This document shows positions 1-11,424 of a stretch of 64,000 bases of DNA, one piece after another. The DNA is taken from NCBI GenBank assembly GCA_017506865.1, contig JAFCMP010000543.1, positions 1 to 64,000 of the forward strand, given 5' to 3'. The DNA comes from Tribonema minus. Lineage: Eukaryota > Sar > Xanthophyceae > Tribonematales > Tribonemataceae. The notes below the pieces were generated by a model. It saw only the letters and a list, made by a program, of their open reading frames with translations, was not told where the DNA came from and ran no database searches. Position 1 is the stretch's first letter; each line of letters starts with the position of its first letter. Both the position numbers and the translations under genes were made by a program.

Positions 1-845
1 CAGCAGGCGTGCCAAGATATTCAATGCTAAGCACACCCTGTTGGCAATTGTTGAAGCCTGTCCTCCATGGTTGCGCTGAGTAGCTGAGGCTCAACGCACA
101 GCGACTTGACATGTGCTCCCTGGGCCAGCAGCTGACAAGAATGAGGTGTGGTCCGCTGATGCAGTATGCGTCGGACGCTGACGTAGTGCCAGCATGCCCT
201 TGACAATTGAAGCTGCTGATTGTGGCTCATGTACTGGCAGAACCTGCAATTACGGTAGGGACAGAACCAGCTGAGCGGCTGCAGGCAGCAGCAGCAGCAG
301 CAGCCGCTGCAGCAGCCGCTGCAGCAGCTGCTGCAGCAGCCTGAGCTTGTACCGTAACGGCCCGTGGCATGCGATCAAATTCAAAGTCTACGCTGTGCTT
401 GAAGTTCGCTTGCATCAACTGAACTTTGAAATTCGATTATGAGCCTCTGAGTGCAACGACGCTGTGCCTACACGTACTCATAAATGATGTAATTTTTTTA
501 AGTGAGTTTCCTCGTCCATGCTCAGGCTGTTGTGCATATCATGGGGACTTGCCAATGAGCCCTACTTGAGGGCGACACGTGCACTAATACATAGCTTTCA
601 AACTGTCAGTTATCTCAGGGCCTGGCCGACCGTGACGGCCATCCATCTTCAACATGAGTTGACATGCTGTGCACAATACGCTGCACAATCATTGCAGGCT
701 GATGCATCAATTACATTGCCAACATTGAATGACAATCATAATAATTGCAACATGTCAACAAGTTGCTTCACTTGCACCTGCCAGGTGATGTACTTCATTA
801 ATTTTCGCTTACTATTAGTAGACCCATAGGCCTTGGAGTCCGGAC
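1..845. other. no recognisable gene
   Basis: I see no supported gene here. The open frames are short, overlap on both strands and lack domains. The only distinct structure is a CAG/CTG-rich microsatellite near 283-345, which makes long runs of alanine or glutamine in several frames. Confidence 0.5.
283..345. repeat. CAG/CTG-rich microsatellite
   Basis: About 60 bases of CAG, CCG and CTG triplets, partly palindromic (GCAGCAGCTGCTGC). Confidence 0.7.
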
Positions 846-1460
846 GCAAATGTACTTTTTATTAATTCTCGCAAATGTACTTTTTATTAATTCTCGCTCA
901 GGGCGCGAAAGCCCAGATGATTGGCATCTAGCTGTAAGGAATCTACATGTCGTATGACAGTCTGAAAGTGTCGCAACGACAACCCTCAAACGCCGCCGCC
1001 GCCAAATGGCATCTCGGGGTCCTCCCTACGTCTCCTCCATGTGCCCCCCCCCCTGGATTCTGCCATGTGTGCATGACACGGCCAAGTACGCCATGTGGAG
1101 CGCTGCCCGACAGTGCCGAGCGTAAGCGCTCCAGGGCGATGCCCTTGAGAGCTTTAGGGCGCGCTCCTCCGGGCACTGACTCCTGCTGGCATACTCCGTC
1201 GCCACAGCCTCCAGCAGCTTCCGCCCCTGCTCCCCGATCTGCCAAATGACCCTATTGCCAATGTGGCAAGTTTGTAGCAATTCTGATCATAATGACCAGA
1301 ATAGTGGGTAGTCTTGGCGGCCTCTTGGTCGCGGCAGCATCGCTCGGGGTCTGCTGCAGTCTTCGCCGCCCGCGACGCCACCTGTGCCTCGAAGCGGTAA
1401 CGTCCACCATGAGCGGTAGGTGGCGTGTCGGGTCGTCGTAGCCGGTCACCGGGAAGGCGT
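846..1460 (-). mobile_element. 5'-truncated LINE-A copy (3' end only)
   Basis: This block is the reverse complement of the last ~600 bases of the long LINE-A element at 10.1-15.25 kb. It covers the end of the restriction-like endonuclease domain, the glycine-rich C-terminus and the 3' untranslated region. Homology stops abruptly at about 1460, as expected for 5' truncation during target-primed reverse transcription. The 3' end carries an exact 25-base tandem duplication (846-870 and 871-895), containing the terminal element sequence plus a few target-derived bases. The reading frame is broken by small differences from the long copy. I could not find a clean target-site duplication at the 1460 junction. 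Confidence 0.85.
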
Positions 1461-2318
1461 ACTACTTCAAGTACAATTTTGCAGCACGTTCTTCAAGTTT
1501 AGTGTGACTGGCGCTAAGCCAGCGCCCCTCATTTAATTTACCGCCATGGCTGAGAGCACTGCATGGCTCCTCAGGAGCACTGCATGCATGCAGGCTGAGC
1601 GCACGAGCAGAGCAACTTTGGCCGGCGGAGGCGGCGCTGAATGAGATTATCGCAGTTTCAACGGTTTGCTAGGATTAGGGCTCAGCAGGCTGCGCTTTCC
1701 ACTGCCGCAGCGCCACAAATGGGATTGTCTCTGAGACAGCGATATCTGGCAGCGCCAACTCCGAGTCGTACTAGTTGTAGTTTGACAAGTACACACAGCT
1801 GTCAGCGCTCGCGTAGACGTCGCACGGCACTCGATGATTGGCGGCAGTCCCTGGTCCCGCGTATTGCGCATGAGTGCTGCGCGAACCAGGTGACTGCGCC
1901 GTGTTCGTCTCAGTGCCGAGCCTCAGGGCCCCTGCTGCCACAGTGGCATGAATTATTGCAGGCCGCAGTGTTGTGCATGCCTGGGCCGTGTATGCGGCTG
2001 GTGCCAGTAGCCCCAAAAGCGGCATGCCCGACCGCCTCGTCGCTCCGGCAACCGTGAACGCCCGCAGTGGCACTGCGATGTCCGTGAGTTCTGGCGGGCC
2101 CAAGCGCGCAATACCAGCACGCTGCCACTGCTGCTACCTCATTGTCACCAGCAGTGCAGGCGGCCAGCAGGTGTGACTTCATGACTGCCGCGGTAGCGCA
2201 GGCCGTGCAGGTGCAGCATGCGTTCAAGCGTCATGCACAGAACCCTCAAATGCGTGCAGCCATTTGTCTCACTCAAAGCCGTGTCAGACGACCCGAGCTA
2301 AGAAGCCCATGCGCTTTG

Positions 2319-3480
2319 TCAGTGACCTGCGCAGAATGAATTGTGCTGCCTGTAGGTGATGCCGCGCATCCCAGCTAGCTGGCCACGACAATCGCCAGTC
2401 CCTGCGTCAACAAGATGCTTGCTCATGGCAGCATGCACATAGGCTGGGTGCCCTACCGGTACCCCGACCGACGTAAAGCCCTGACTGGATCTGGCAATGG
2501 TGGCCTCCACAAACGGTATGTCAAGGGCGCGCAGGCGTGCTCTGGCCGCTTCAATCAAACACTGTGCCGGCATGGCAATGGCCAGCGACTTGTCTGGTCG
2601 AACGCTAGGCCCCCTGCCGCAAGCCGACGGATCACCTCTGCCACCCCAGCGGCCGCTGCATCGTCGAAGTAGCAGCTTGCAGCACGTTGAGTCATCCAGG
2701 AAAGCGCAGTGCGGGGGCTGGCGGTTTCCGCGGTGCTGTGGCCGTAGGCCGGCATACTGCCGGCGTCGCACTCACTCCATCAGGGTAGAAGAGTAGGAAT
2801 GCCGCTGCCCACTGCAAAGTACAGCGGCCCTAGAGGGTCCCCTTGCTGGCACCCTAGGTGGGAGCAGATAATGCGAGCTTCACCGTTCACCTCCACTCGC
2901 ATCTCTGGGCATGTGTCACCACAGTATACGGACTCAAAGTGCGGGATCAGCTCCGGCACAGAAGAGCATAAGTCCCCGCACAATGGCGGCGCGATCCACA
3001 CTGTAAATTGCGTTTCTCACAGTCCAGCTGGATTGTGGTGCCATACAGCTCGTGCCACACGCGCGCAGCGCGCTGCCACCTGCTACGCCAGACCGGTATC
3101 CTACGCCAAACTGCGACATGGAGGCCAGCAGCCCCGATATTTTGCCCTTGACACCCCGTGCCGCTGTGGACCGAGGAGTCTGCGCCAGACACTGGAGCAG
3201 GCGATCGACGCCGCTTCTGTCCTATGCCTGAGAGGGCCGCGGCGCGGAGAAGCCGTTGCGATTGCTCCGGCAGCAGTTCGGGCCTCACAAGCAGCGTCGT
3301 GAACACCTTGGCCAGGTGATGGCGAATGCCGGTTCCATCACATCCGATTCTGAATCACCAGCTAGTCCTGGCGAGGCACTGCCCCGGGGCGGGTGGCTGC
3401 TTTCACTGGTGCACCAGGGCCAGCGCCATCAAGAGGTGTTCATAGCGTAGGCCGTCCAGCCCTCCTGCCTTCCCCCCCTG
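2319..3480 (-). pseudogene. non-LTR reverse transcriptase remnant
   Basis: Minus-strand frames together hold the ordered blocks of a non-LTR RT. First is a fingers motif, GLDGLRYEHLL (about 3450-3420). Then comes a motif-A-like region with NAIYSVDRAAI (near 3010). Motif B is GCQQGDPLGPLYFAV (about 2860-2815), and downstream is GVPVGHPAYVHA (about 2460), which resembles GVPVGHSSFVDA in the LINE-A protein. The blocks are in the right order and spacing (about 200 residues from fingers to motif B) but fall in different frames with stops between them. It cannot be translated as one protein. Confidence 0.75.
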
Positions 3481-5339
3481 CTGCGGACAAGGTCGACAGT
3501 ATGTCTGTCGCCTCCACCTCGAGGCGCCGTCCGGCTGCGCTGGCAGCATCCTCAGGCCTATCGCTGCGATCATGCGCCTGACCCGATTCGAAGACGGGAC
3601 TGCCGCTGCCAGCGGGCCCGGCGGTCGTTGCCACCCCTGCGCCGTGCAAGCAGTGCCGCCGGGCGTCGCGTACCAGGCCGCGCACTTTGCTCCATTGGCG
3701 TATCGACTACCCCGGGCCGGGTGCCAGTTTCAGGGTGCTTTGCTGCCAGCACCTGTGCCGTGACCTCGTCTGCTGGGGCGCATGCTTTCACGCGCCTCTA
3801 GTCGTGCGGCAGCCAGGCCTACCCCCGTCGCTTGCCTGAGAGGGCAGCGCATGCTGTTTGCTGCCTGGAGTCAGCCTCCGTCCAGTCGGCATCGAAGTTC
3901 GTTTGTGCCGACGCCGTAGCTCGTGTTTGGTTTGGGGGGCCCGCAGCGCGCTGCTGCTGACAGCGTCTTTCTCAGTAGCCCGCAAAGTCCGCCAGACAGC
4001 AACGCTGCCAGCCGGGCCGCAGGCGGCATACCGTTTCCCTCCGGTTGCCTACCAAAGGCCATTGCTGCGAGCAGGTGCAGCAGCCTGTACCCGCGCTGCA
4101 CTAGAGTCTGAGAAACCTGATGAGCAACGCCCCGGCACGCAGGTGGAGCGCCACCCGTGCCGCCTCACGTGCACTGTCTGTGGCGTCCGCCAGTAGTCGT
4201 GTGGCGTGCTCCACTAGCCGTGCCCACTGGGTGCACTGCAGCTGAGTGCGGAAGGGGTTGGCAGTCGTGGTGAACCGTTAGCAGCAAGTAGATCCGCCTC
4301 TTGGTCTGGTCAAGTGCGGTGGACGACCGAGGGCGTCGAGAGGTCCCAAGCCAGGGATGCTCGTGACTGGGGCTTTGAGGGCCTGCCACTGGTGGTGGGG
4401 TCGGGGGGGGCGGTGACGCGGCATCGTCCGGCGGTCCAAGTCCATGTCCGCCCATCCCACGGCCGTCCCGTGGGGGGGCTGCTGTCCTGCAGCCTAGGCT
4501 GTTAGACTGAGTGGCGGCTGCCGGCGCTGCCAGGCGGTGCTGCAGCAGCTGCCGTTCGGCGCCGGCGTTGCGCGCCGGTTGCCGTGGCCGCCGGGCGTTT
4601 CTTGCTGGCTTTGAGTTGGCAGCGCCACTAGCCGGCACCGCCGGTGCTTTGGAGGTGTCGCTGCGGCAGCCCCCGCCGCCGCGGCCGCGCCGTCGCTACC
4701 CGAACCCCCGCCCTCGGACTGGCCCGGGGGTACTGCCGGGCGTGGCGCGCTTGGGGGCGCTTCCATTCCGTCGACACGGTGGCATGGCGAGGTCAGCGCG
4801 CATTGCCTCTGCCCCGCGCTGGCTGACATATGGACCCAGACCGCAGCCGCTGTGCATGCACTTCAGCTTCCTTACCGCCCGTAGGAAGTCTTCTGCCGTG
4901 CAACCATACATGGTGCTCATCTCCTGCACACGCTTGGCATGGTGTGCCCCGTGTTGCAGGTACTGCTGCCTGAAGGGGCACGGTCACCGGATGGGTCGTG
5001 ATCAACCTGCTGCCGGATGCCCTTGGCGTATGCTGCCGCCAGATTTTGCTGACAGTGTGATGTGCTCGCCTCAGGGTTCAGCATCGACCTCGTGCAGCTA
5101 CCACCGTTGAAGTGGGCCACTACCGTGCCATGGCGGCTCGCAGCTGACAGTTTGCCTCGCTGTTTGCTGTCCTCTTTCTGACCAAGCTGCCAAAATGCCA
5201 GTGTGCATAAAGGACACCTCAGTGGCTCAGGCTGCTGTGGCAACTGCAGCGCAGTACGGGCTGTGTCCGACTCGGAGCCGTGATGTGGGTGCTGTTAGCT
5301 TGAGTGGTCGCCGACGCTGTCATAGTGGTTGGCAAGGGC

Positions 5340-5950
5340 GGAGCTGCCGCAGGGCCAAAGCAGTCAAAGTGTCCACATTTGTATATAGCCCAGGCGCGTC
5401 CACAGCACATCCAGATGGCAGTCAGGCTGAGCTGGAGTTGCCGGTGCGAATACCGCTGGCAGCCCCATCAGTTGTGCCAGCACCAGCCCTGTTGATTTTT
5501 TGCGTGCTGCCAGTGGCCTGAGGCTCGGCCTGCCACACCGTCACCGAGAGACCGCGTAGACCGCTGCAACAATGCCCACACAGACAAACCGAGGGGCCGT
5601 CCCCCACACGCCCTCTTCCTGTAGGCGTTGCAGCAGGAGCGTGTGCCCGCTGTCCGCGCTGTCCGTTTCATTGTGCCGTACTCGATTGCGAGGCAGCGAG
5701 CGCGTGTCCCGTACGTGTCGAATGTTCACGTGTACACGCAGGTTGGGCTGCTGCATGCGCGGTCAGTTGACGCATCGATGACATGCTGGCCCCTTGTTTG
5801 CCCCCCCCTGCGTGACGTATGCCACCATCCCGTCCAGCAGTGCCTCTCGCATGGCAATCACCAGTGCTGGGGCCGGCAGTCCGTGCTCAACTGCGACGCT
5901 GTCTATGCCGTGTAGAGCTGTATGAATCAGGCAGTTGCCGTTGCCCACGT
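5340..5950 (-). pseudogene. OTU-type cysteine protease remnant in a retroelement
   Basis: Three OTU-like blocks occur in order on the minus strand. The catalytic-cysteine region is GNGNCLIHTALHGID followed by MREALLDGMVAYV (about 5948-5810). The middle block is LQEEGVWGTAPRFVCVGIV (about 5640-5580). The catalytic-histidine block is YKCGHFDCFGP (about 5385-5350). OTU proteases normally have a Cys in D-G-N-C and a late His; here the acidic residue before GNC reads as Asn/Gly, so the site may be damaged. The blocks lie in different frames. It sits about 1.9 kb upstream (in minus orientation) of the RT remnant. Confidence 0.65.
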
Positions 5951-7629
5951 TTGCTCACGGGCGAAGCTCCCCACCACGTGCTAGCGTCGCTGTGTTTTCC
6001 CAAGCGCCTGTTTGTGGAGTCCTGCGGGCCCGTGTGCCAAGTGGAAAACCATAGTTGGTGGCTTTTGCCAGCGCGTCTTGCTGCTCCTCCACGGTGACTG
6101 TATGGCACACGGTTGAGGGTATCCGGGTCGCCACCGTCACGGTGGTGACCTTCGCCGGCCCGGATATTGGTGCTGAGGGGGCAGAGGCACCGCCCCTCGC
6201 GGTGTGGTGGCTGGTGCCAGGGGTGCACGAGAATTGTCGCACTGGGCTGTCGCTCCGCGTCCGCCGTCTGTGTTTACCTCTGCGTCGACTGCGCTTTCCA
6301 CTGGCAACATAGCCGTGACAGGTGCTGTCTCGGTCATTGTTGCGTGGGTGCTGTTATCACCAGCCTGCGTTACGTCTGACTCACCACGTTTCCCGGCTGG
6401 CTGGCGAGGCGACCTGGCAACGACCGTTTCCCTAAGGGAAGTTGGTCAAACACCGTTGCCAGGTCATTACTTCTTCTCGGAGGGAGAGCAAGCTGAACGT
6501 GACCGTCAGGTCATGCATCTGACTCACCAGCGGTGCGCAAGGAAGTCCGGCCCAGCAGGGTCTGTGTTGCTGGCGCGTCGCTGGGCGCCGGCCGCATATG
6601 CAGTCCGGCGTGACGTGCGGCAGGGTCCAAGCTTGGTACCCTGTCGGCCAAGCGCAAAGCACCGTGACGCGTGCCCGATTGGGGGCAAGGGCCAGTGCAC
6701 GTACCCTGCGCGCGAGTGCGCCAGCCGCCCCCAGCAGGCCTTGCCAGTGGATCCCGTCGGGTCCTGGGCATTCGCTAGACTGAGCGCCCGCTGCGACAGC
6801 AGCTGCGGCACTGCCAGGTGTGCTGGGCACACGATCGTTGCTTGACATCGTTGCGCCGCTATCGCTAGCACGACTTTCGCCAGGCAGCACACCCCATTGT
6901 GCTGCTCCGGGTCAGTCTCGGCAGCGGCGCATCTGCCACACCGTCCAACGTAGATGCATGGGCTTGCCTGGGTCTACCCCCAGGTGCTCGCATCCGAGGA
7001 ATTTGCGTATGGGACCACATTTGCTAGCGGCGGCGAGCAGCGCGGCTGTTGGCTTCAGGCTATTCCCCCCACCAACAGCTGCACCACCCGCTGCCGCCGC
7101 GCATGTCGTTGTCGGGTGTGTATGTCAGCAATGTGATCATGGCCTGATGTACGGTCACAGCCTGACAGTGTGCATGCTGTCGCGGCGACCGGGCCTGCGA
7201 GGCAGTCGGCGCAGCGCCACACGTCGCCACTGGTCCAGGGCCCCTAGATCACCAGATGGTGTCGTGGCGCTTGCTGCTGTGCGTCTGATGAAGAGGTTGC
7301 CGCACCCGTCGCAGACCTGCTCTAGGCCGCCGTATATTGGTCGGGGTCTAGGAAAAGCTGAACATGCAGTTCTGCAAATTGCTTCCCTTTCCCTGTGTGG
7401 CGCGGCGCTGGTGTGCACATGCGTGTGCCGCTGGGCAATTCTTTCCGGGCCGAGGATTTGCTCGCACTATGAACTTGTCGCACATGCGGCAGTCCAGCCC
7501 CGGGATATTGACCTTCCGGTTGCAGCGGGTGTCTTGGCGGGCGCCAAAACTGTCATAGCGGTGATGCCGGATATGGGTGCCCGTTGCGACTGTTACCGTC
7601 AGAGGTGACGCTGCCGCCTGACAGAGAGG

Positions 7630-8270
7630 CGCCGCTGCCAGCTGGCTGCAAAGACCGGGACGTGATTCGTCTCTGGTGACCCGCCGGCCCAGGTTCGCCA
7701 ACTTCCATCGGTACAGGCATGGTCACGGTGACCGGCTTTGCCAGCGCACCGCCAGACTGTGGCTCTGGACGGGTGACGCTGCCAGTGCTTTGGGCGCTGG
7801 CGGCGCGACGCCCGCCGGGGTGCAGCCGCCCCACGTTCGCCGCCGGTGCAGCAGCCGCTGCGGCCGCTGGTGCTGTTGTCACCATGTCTGCAGTACATGG
7901 GTTTCCGCCTGCGGTGACCTCCATCGGCTGAGGACCGGGATGCCACTGGGAGAGGCGCCGCTGCTAGCTGCTGCGAAGGCCGCGACGTGATCCGTCTCTG
8001 GTGACCCGCTGGCCACTGGTAGGTTCGCCAACTTCCATCGGTACGGGCACGGTCGTGGTGACCGCCTTTGCCAGCGCACTCAGTTTGCCAGACGGCGACT
8101 CTGGGCGGTTGATGCTGCCAATGCTTCCGAGGCGTCCCAGGGCGGCCCGGCGCTGGCGCCGCGACGCCGACCCCGCCGGGATGCAGCTGCCCCGCGTTGG
8201 CCATCCTGATGCGGGCAGCGCCTGCCGGCGGTTTTGGCACCATGTCTGCCGCACGTGGCGTTGCCGCCGC
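7630..8270 (-). repeat. two ~320-bp tandem coding repeats
   Basis: Two diverged units, roughly 7630-7950 and 7950-8270, repeat the same order of blocks. These include TTCGCCAACTTCCATCGGTA at about 7694 and again at about 8024, each followed by a GACCGCCTTTGCCAGCGCA-like stretch. On the minus strand both encode a motif like PMEVGEP. They lie in the N-terminal part of the decayed element. Confidence 0.7.
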
Positions 8271-8824
8271 CGTTAAGTCGGAGGTAACCTTGCGACCGCA
8301 TGCCGCGGCGCTGTGACAGTCGTCCGTGGCTGTGCAACCACCGGTTGGCCGGTGCGGGCCCCGCCGCTGGTGCGGCAGTGGCAGCCGTCCTAAAGGCGTT
8401 TTCCCGCCGCGAACGTCGTTTTGGCATTGGCGTTGTCGCTACTGGTGAATCCGGCGGCAGTGTCGCCCGACGGCGTTTATTTGCCGCTGGTGCGGTAGTA
8501 CCACCAAGCTCAGTACAATCATCGCTGCTGGCGGCAGTGCCTCCCGTAAACTCGCCGCTTGAGACTCCGAGTCACTGGCAGGCTGATGCCGCGGGCGCTT
8601 CGCTGTGAGCATCCCCTGTCACAGTGATTAGCGGCACCTGGGCTAGACAGATGGCGGCGGCGCTTCTTGACGTGCGCGTGGCTGCCACTGCCCTGAGGCT
8701 CGTCCGAGTCGGCTGACGACAAGTGTAGTCTGCGCATGCTTCTGCACAGCTCTCGCAACCTGACTGCACACTGGCACCTCTGGCATCGGCCCGCGTCTAG
8801 AGCTCTGGGCCATCAGCTGAGGTG

Positions 8825-9012
8825 GTGGCGGGCGGGTATCGGTGGCGGGTCCGGTATCGGCGGCGGGCCGGTATCGGCGGTGGGCCCGGTATCGGCGGCG
8901 GGCCCGGTATCGGCGGGGGGCCCGGTATCGGCGGCGGGGCCCGGGATCGGCGGCGGGCCCGGGATCGGCGCGGCCCGGATTGGCGGCGGGCCCGGATCGG
9001 TGGCGGCGGCGG
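8825..9012. repeat. GC-rich minisatellite, ~18-bp unit
   Basis: About ten imperfect units of GGTATCGGCGGCGGGCCC. They give Gly/Ile or Pro/Ala-rich peptides in every frame, so the open frames here are composition artefacts. Confidence 0.85.
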
Positions 9013-9228
9013 TATCACTAGGCGTACCCAACGGCCAACACCATGGCGGCGTCTGCGGCGTGTGTCAGATTGGCGTGCAGCTTTTGACCTGCCACCACCA
9101 CAAGCCAGTATTCAGCCCGTGGTTGCGCTGTTCCCGTTTGCGTTTCAGAGGTGACCCCTCCCCACGTGAGGCAGGGCTGGTAAGCCAGTGGAGAGCCATA
9201 GCTTTGAAAGGCGACTTTGAGGCGCGAG

Positions 9229-9260
<32 letters not shown>

Positions 9261-9321
9261 CAGGCTCGGTCTCGAATGCGCGGCTGCCAACCGCGAATAC
9301 TCCCCTGCACAACTATACCAC
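9229..9321 (-). other. tRNA-like, SINE-like fragment followed by a long T run
   Basis: On the minus strand, an A-box-like TGGTATAGTTGTG (about 9320) is followed by a perfect 5-bp stem CGCGG/CCGCG closing a 7-base loop TTGGCAG. In tRNA numbering this would read anticodon GGC (Ala). A B-box-like GCATTCGAGACC comes next, and then about 27 T residues (A run on the plus strand, 9229-9255). No acceptor stem or proper T stem forms, so it is not a functional tRNA. It may be a tRNA-derived SINE piece with a Pol III terminator, or chance. Confidence 0.25.
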
Positions 9322-9329
9322 TTTTCAGT

Positions 9330-10108
9330 TTCAAGATCCGTCCTGCTCTGGTGTATCTGTTGAGGTGCTTCTCCCGCCGTCGTGAAACGAGCGGTGGTGG
9401 AACGAGTCGGTGTGCTCAAGCTCTCTGCCTCTGACCAACACAAGGCAGCTGGGCTGAATGCAATGCTGTGCAATTCGTGTCCTTGCCGCTGCAGTGTCGT
9501 GGTCCTGTCGTGTCTGTGCGTGTGCTGAATGCAGTCAGTCTCTGCCAGGCGAGGTCCCTTGTGCGGCTGCAAATCAAGCTGGTCAGCAAGCGTTCAAACC
9601 TTAATCTGGTGAACTGCTATCTACTGCCCTGCGATCCAGTGTGCCCTAGGTTCCCCCTTCCCGATCCGTCCGACGCGATATCGTCTGATGTTTTGTTTTT
9701 TTTTGTTTGTTTTTTTTTTAGTTTGCCCTTCTTGTGCTTCGGCCGATGTCGCTGTGTGCGTAGGTAGCTTTAGCAATATCAATGCGAGGCTTACTTGCTT
9801 ACACCGGCGACCCACGCTGCGTGTCTGGCCTTGTTCGCCTCAGGCCGCGGTGGAGCGAAAATCCGCTCTCTAGTCCTCGGCTGTAGCCAGGCCGACAGGT
9901 TGAGCGTGCGGTGCTGCTGTGCCCTCAGTGTCCCCTGTGCATCCTCGCCTTCCGCGCCGCCGCTCCGCCAGCGGCTCCTCCTTCGCTGCCTCCTCCTGCC
10001 GCTCGCCCGAGCAGCAGGGCGCTAAGCACGGAGAATAAGAAATCATTGACAAGTACTTGCGGATAGGTATGTAGCTGTAGCATGTAGCACCATGGCGTAG
10101 CAGAGATC
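9330..10108. other. no recognisable gene; possible 5' region of LINE-A
   Basis: No coding region can be supported. It contains a T-rich tract at about 9690-9720. Part may be the 5' untranslated region or promoter of the LINE-A copy that follows, whose 5' boundary I could not fix. Confidence 0.4.
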
Positions 10109-11424
10109 ATGAAAAGAATATCATGGCGGCGGCGGGAGGCCCGTATTGCCAACTCTGAATCAGCGCAGAAATGCAAGGAATCCGATCTAGCGTGCGCACA
10201 AGCGCAGGATATTAGCACCAGTGCTGCAGATGGCAATGGCGCTTGTCAACAGGACGATGGCACGAGTGGCAGCAGCAGAGCAACTGGAGACGGACGCGCA
10301 GCGCACAAACGCAAGAGGTACAGAATGACGGTTGGTCAATTTCCGATCAAACAGGCGAAGGGGAGCACACGGGCGGGCAAAGTGCAGTCAAGCGCTCTAG
10401 AACAGGTCATAACAGTCTGGAACAGCAACCTCTGATGCTAGACGACGAAGCTGGAGGTGGAGGCAGTGCGGACCCGGAGTACAAGTGCAACTTATGCGAC
10501 CTCGTGGTGAAGAAGGGCATGTCGCTGCTCTCGTTACAGCAGAGGTTAAACGCCCACATCGCGGCGAAGCACCAGCGCAAACACCACAGTGGGACAGCAA
10601 CAACGTTCCTGGAGCGCTCCGACCTCAGCACGTCGCACTTGCAAACCATCTACACCGAGTGTGCCTTGTGCAAAAACCTGTTTCATGCCAACAAGACATT
10701 CAGAGTGGACAGCAGCGATGCCAGCGCGGGCAAGCACTGCCGCAAATGCAGGCCTATCACTTCACCCGCTGCAGTGGCGGCAACATTGTCAACAACAGCA
10801 TCAGCAGCACCGCTAGCACCTGATGCATCGACGGCAACAGCTACCACGTCGCTGCCACAGCAGCAACCGGCGTGCACACCCATCGGCAACCCCTACGCAA
10901 AGGGACCAGCGCACGCGCAGCAGGCACCTGCTGCTCAGGCTGGTGGCAGCAGCTCCTCCGGCAGCTCGAAGAGGCCGGAACGTGGGGGCAGCAGTGCTAC
11001 ACGAGGGGGTCGGGGTCGCAGTGGAGGGCGCGGACGTGGCAATGGAGGACGCGTTCGCAGCGGCAGCAATGATGCAGACATCAGCAGTAGCAGAGCGACT
11101 AGCGGCAGCAGAACCGGAGGCGGCAGCAGCAGCGGTGCCGGCGGCGGCAGTGCAGCCGGTACTAAGGACAGCGGCGCTGGCAACGGCCGCAGCAGTGATG
11201 CCAGCAGCCGCAGCGGCGGTGCTAGCAACAGCGGCAGTGGCGCGCGAACTCAAAACGGCCGCGGTGGCCGTGGCAGCGGTCGCAGCAGCGACAGCGGCGG
11301 ACGAGGCTGTGGTCGTGGCGGCCGCGGCGGCGGCGGAGGGGGCCCAGAGCGGCAGGTGCGGCGACAGCAGCGGCAGCGCCAGGCCCTGCAGGCGCAGCAG
11401 AATCAGAATGTTGGCACGCGGTGA
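10109..11424 (+). CDS. LINE-A ORF1, zinc-finger and RGG-rich nucleic-acid-binding protein
   Basis: The frame that ends at 11424 carries a C2H2-like finger (CNLCDLV, then HIAAKH, about 10485-10570) and a second Cys-rich module (CALCKNLF to HCRKC, about 10660-10750). A long Gly/Ser/Arg stretch with RGG repeats follows (about 10980-11400). This fits a retroelement ORF1 or Gag-like RNA chaperone. That frame has no ATG near its start. The ATG at 10109 opens a basic N-terminal stretch in the neighbouring frame, which closes at 10435, so the true ORF1 may start at 10109 with one frameshift between about 10300 and 10420. Its TGA lies 14 bases beyond the ATG of ORF2, suggesting translational coupling. 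Confidence 0.6.

Larger units (their letters stand above)
1640..8430 (-). mobile_element. decayed non-LTR retroelement with OTU protease and RT remnants
   Basis: Reading on the minus strand from about 8.4 kb down to 1.6 kb gives a series of interrupted coding segments: repeat-rich N-terminal sequence, an OTU-type cysteine protease (5950-5340), proline-rich linker sequence near 4.6-4.2 kb, then a non-LTR reverse transcriptase (3480-2320). The segments lie in different frames and contain stops, so this is a pseudogenised element. The RT differs from that of LINE-A, so this is another family. Among known green-algal elements, Dualen/RandI-type retrotransposons combine RT with a cysteine protease; assignment to that group is inference. 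Both outer limits are approximate. Confidence 0.6.

Noticed and set aside
6432-6890. A PGPDGIHWQGLL stretch on the minus strand that looks like the RT fingers motif.
   Set aside because: A better fingers motif (GLDGLRYEHLL) lies near 3450 with correct spacing to QGDPLGP; the 6.76-kb match has no RT blocks behind it.
8736-9572. Long frames on both strands around the GC minisatellite and A run.
   Set aside because: They consist of minisatellite translation and poly-Lys/poly-Phe from the A/T run; no domain or splice support.
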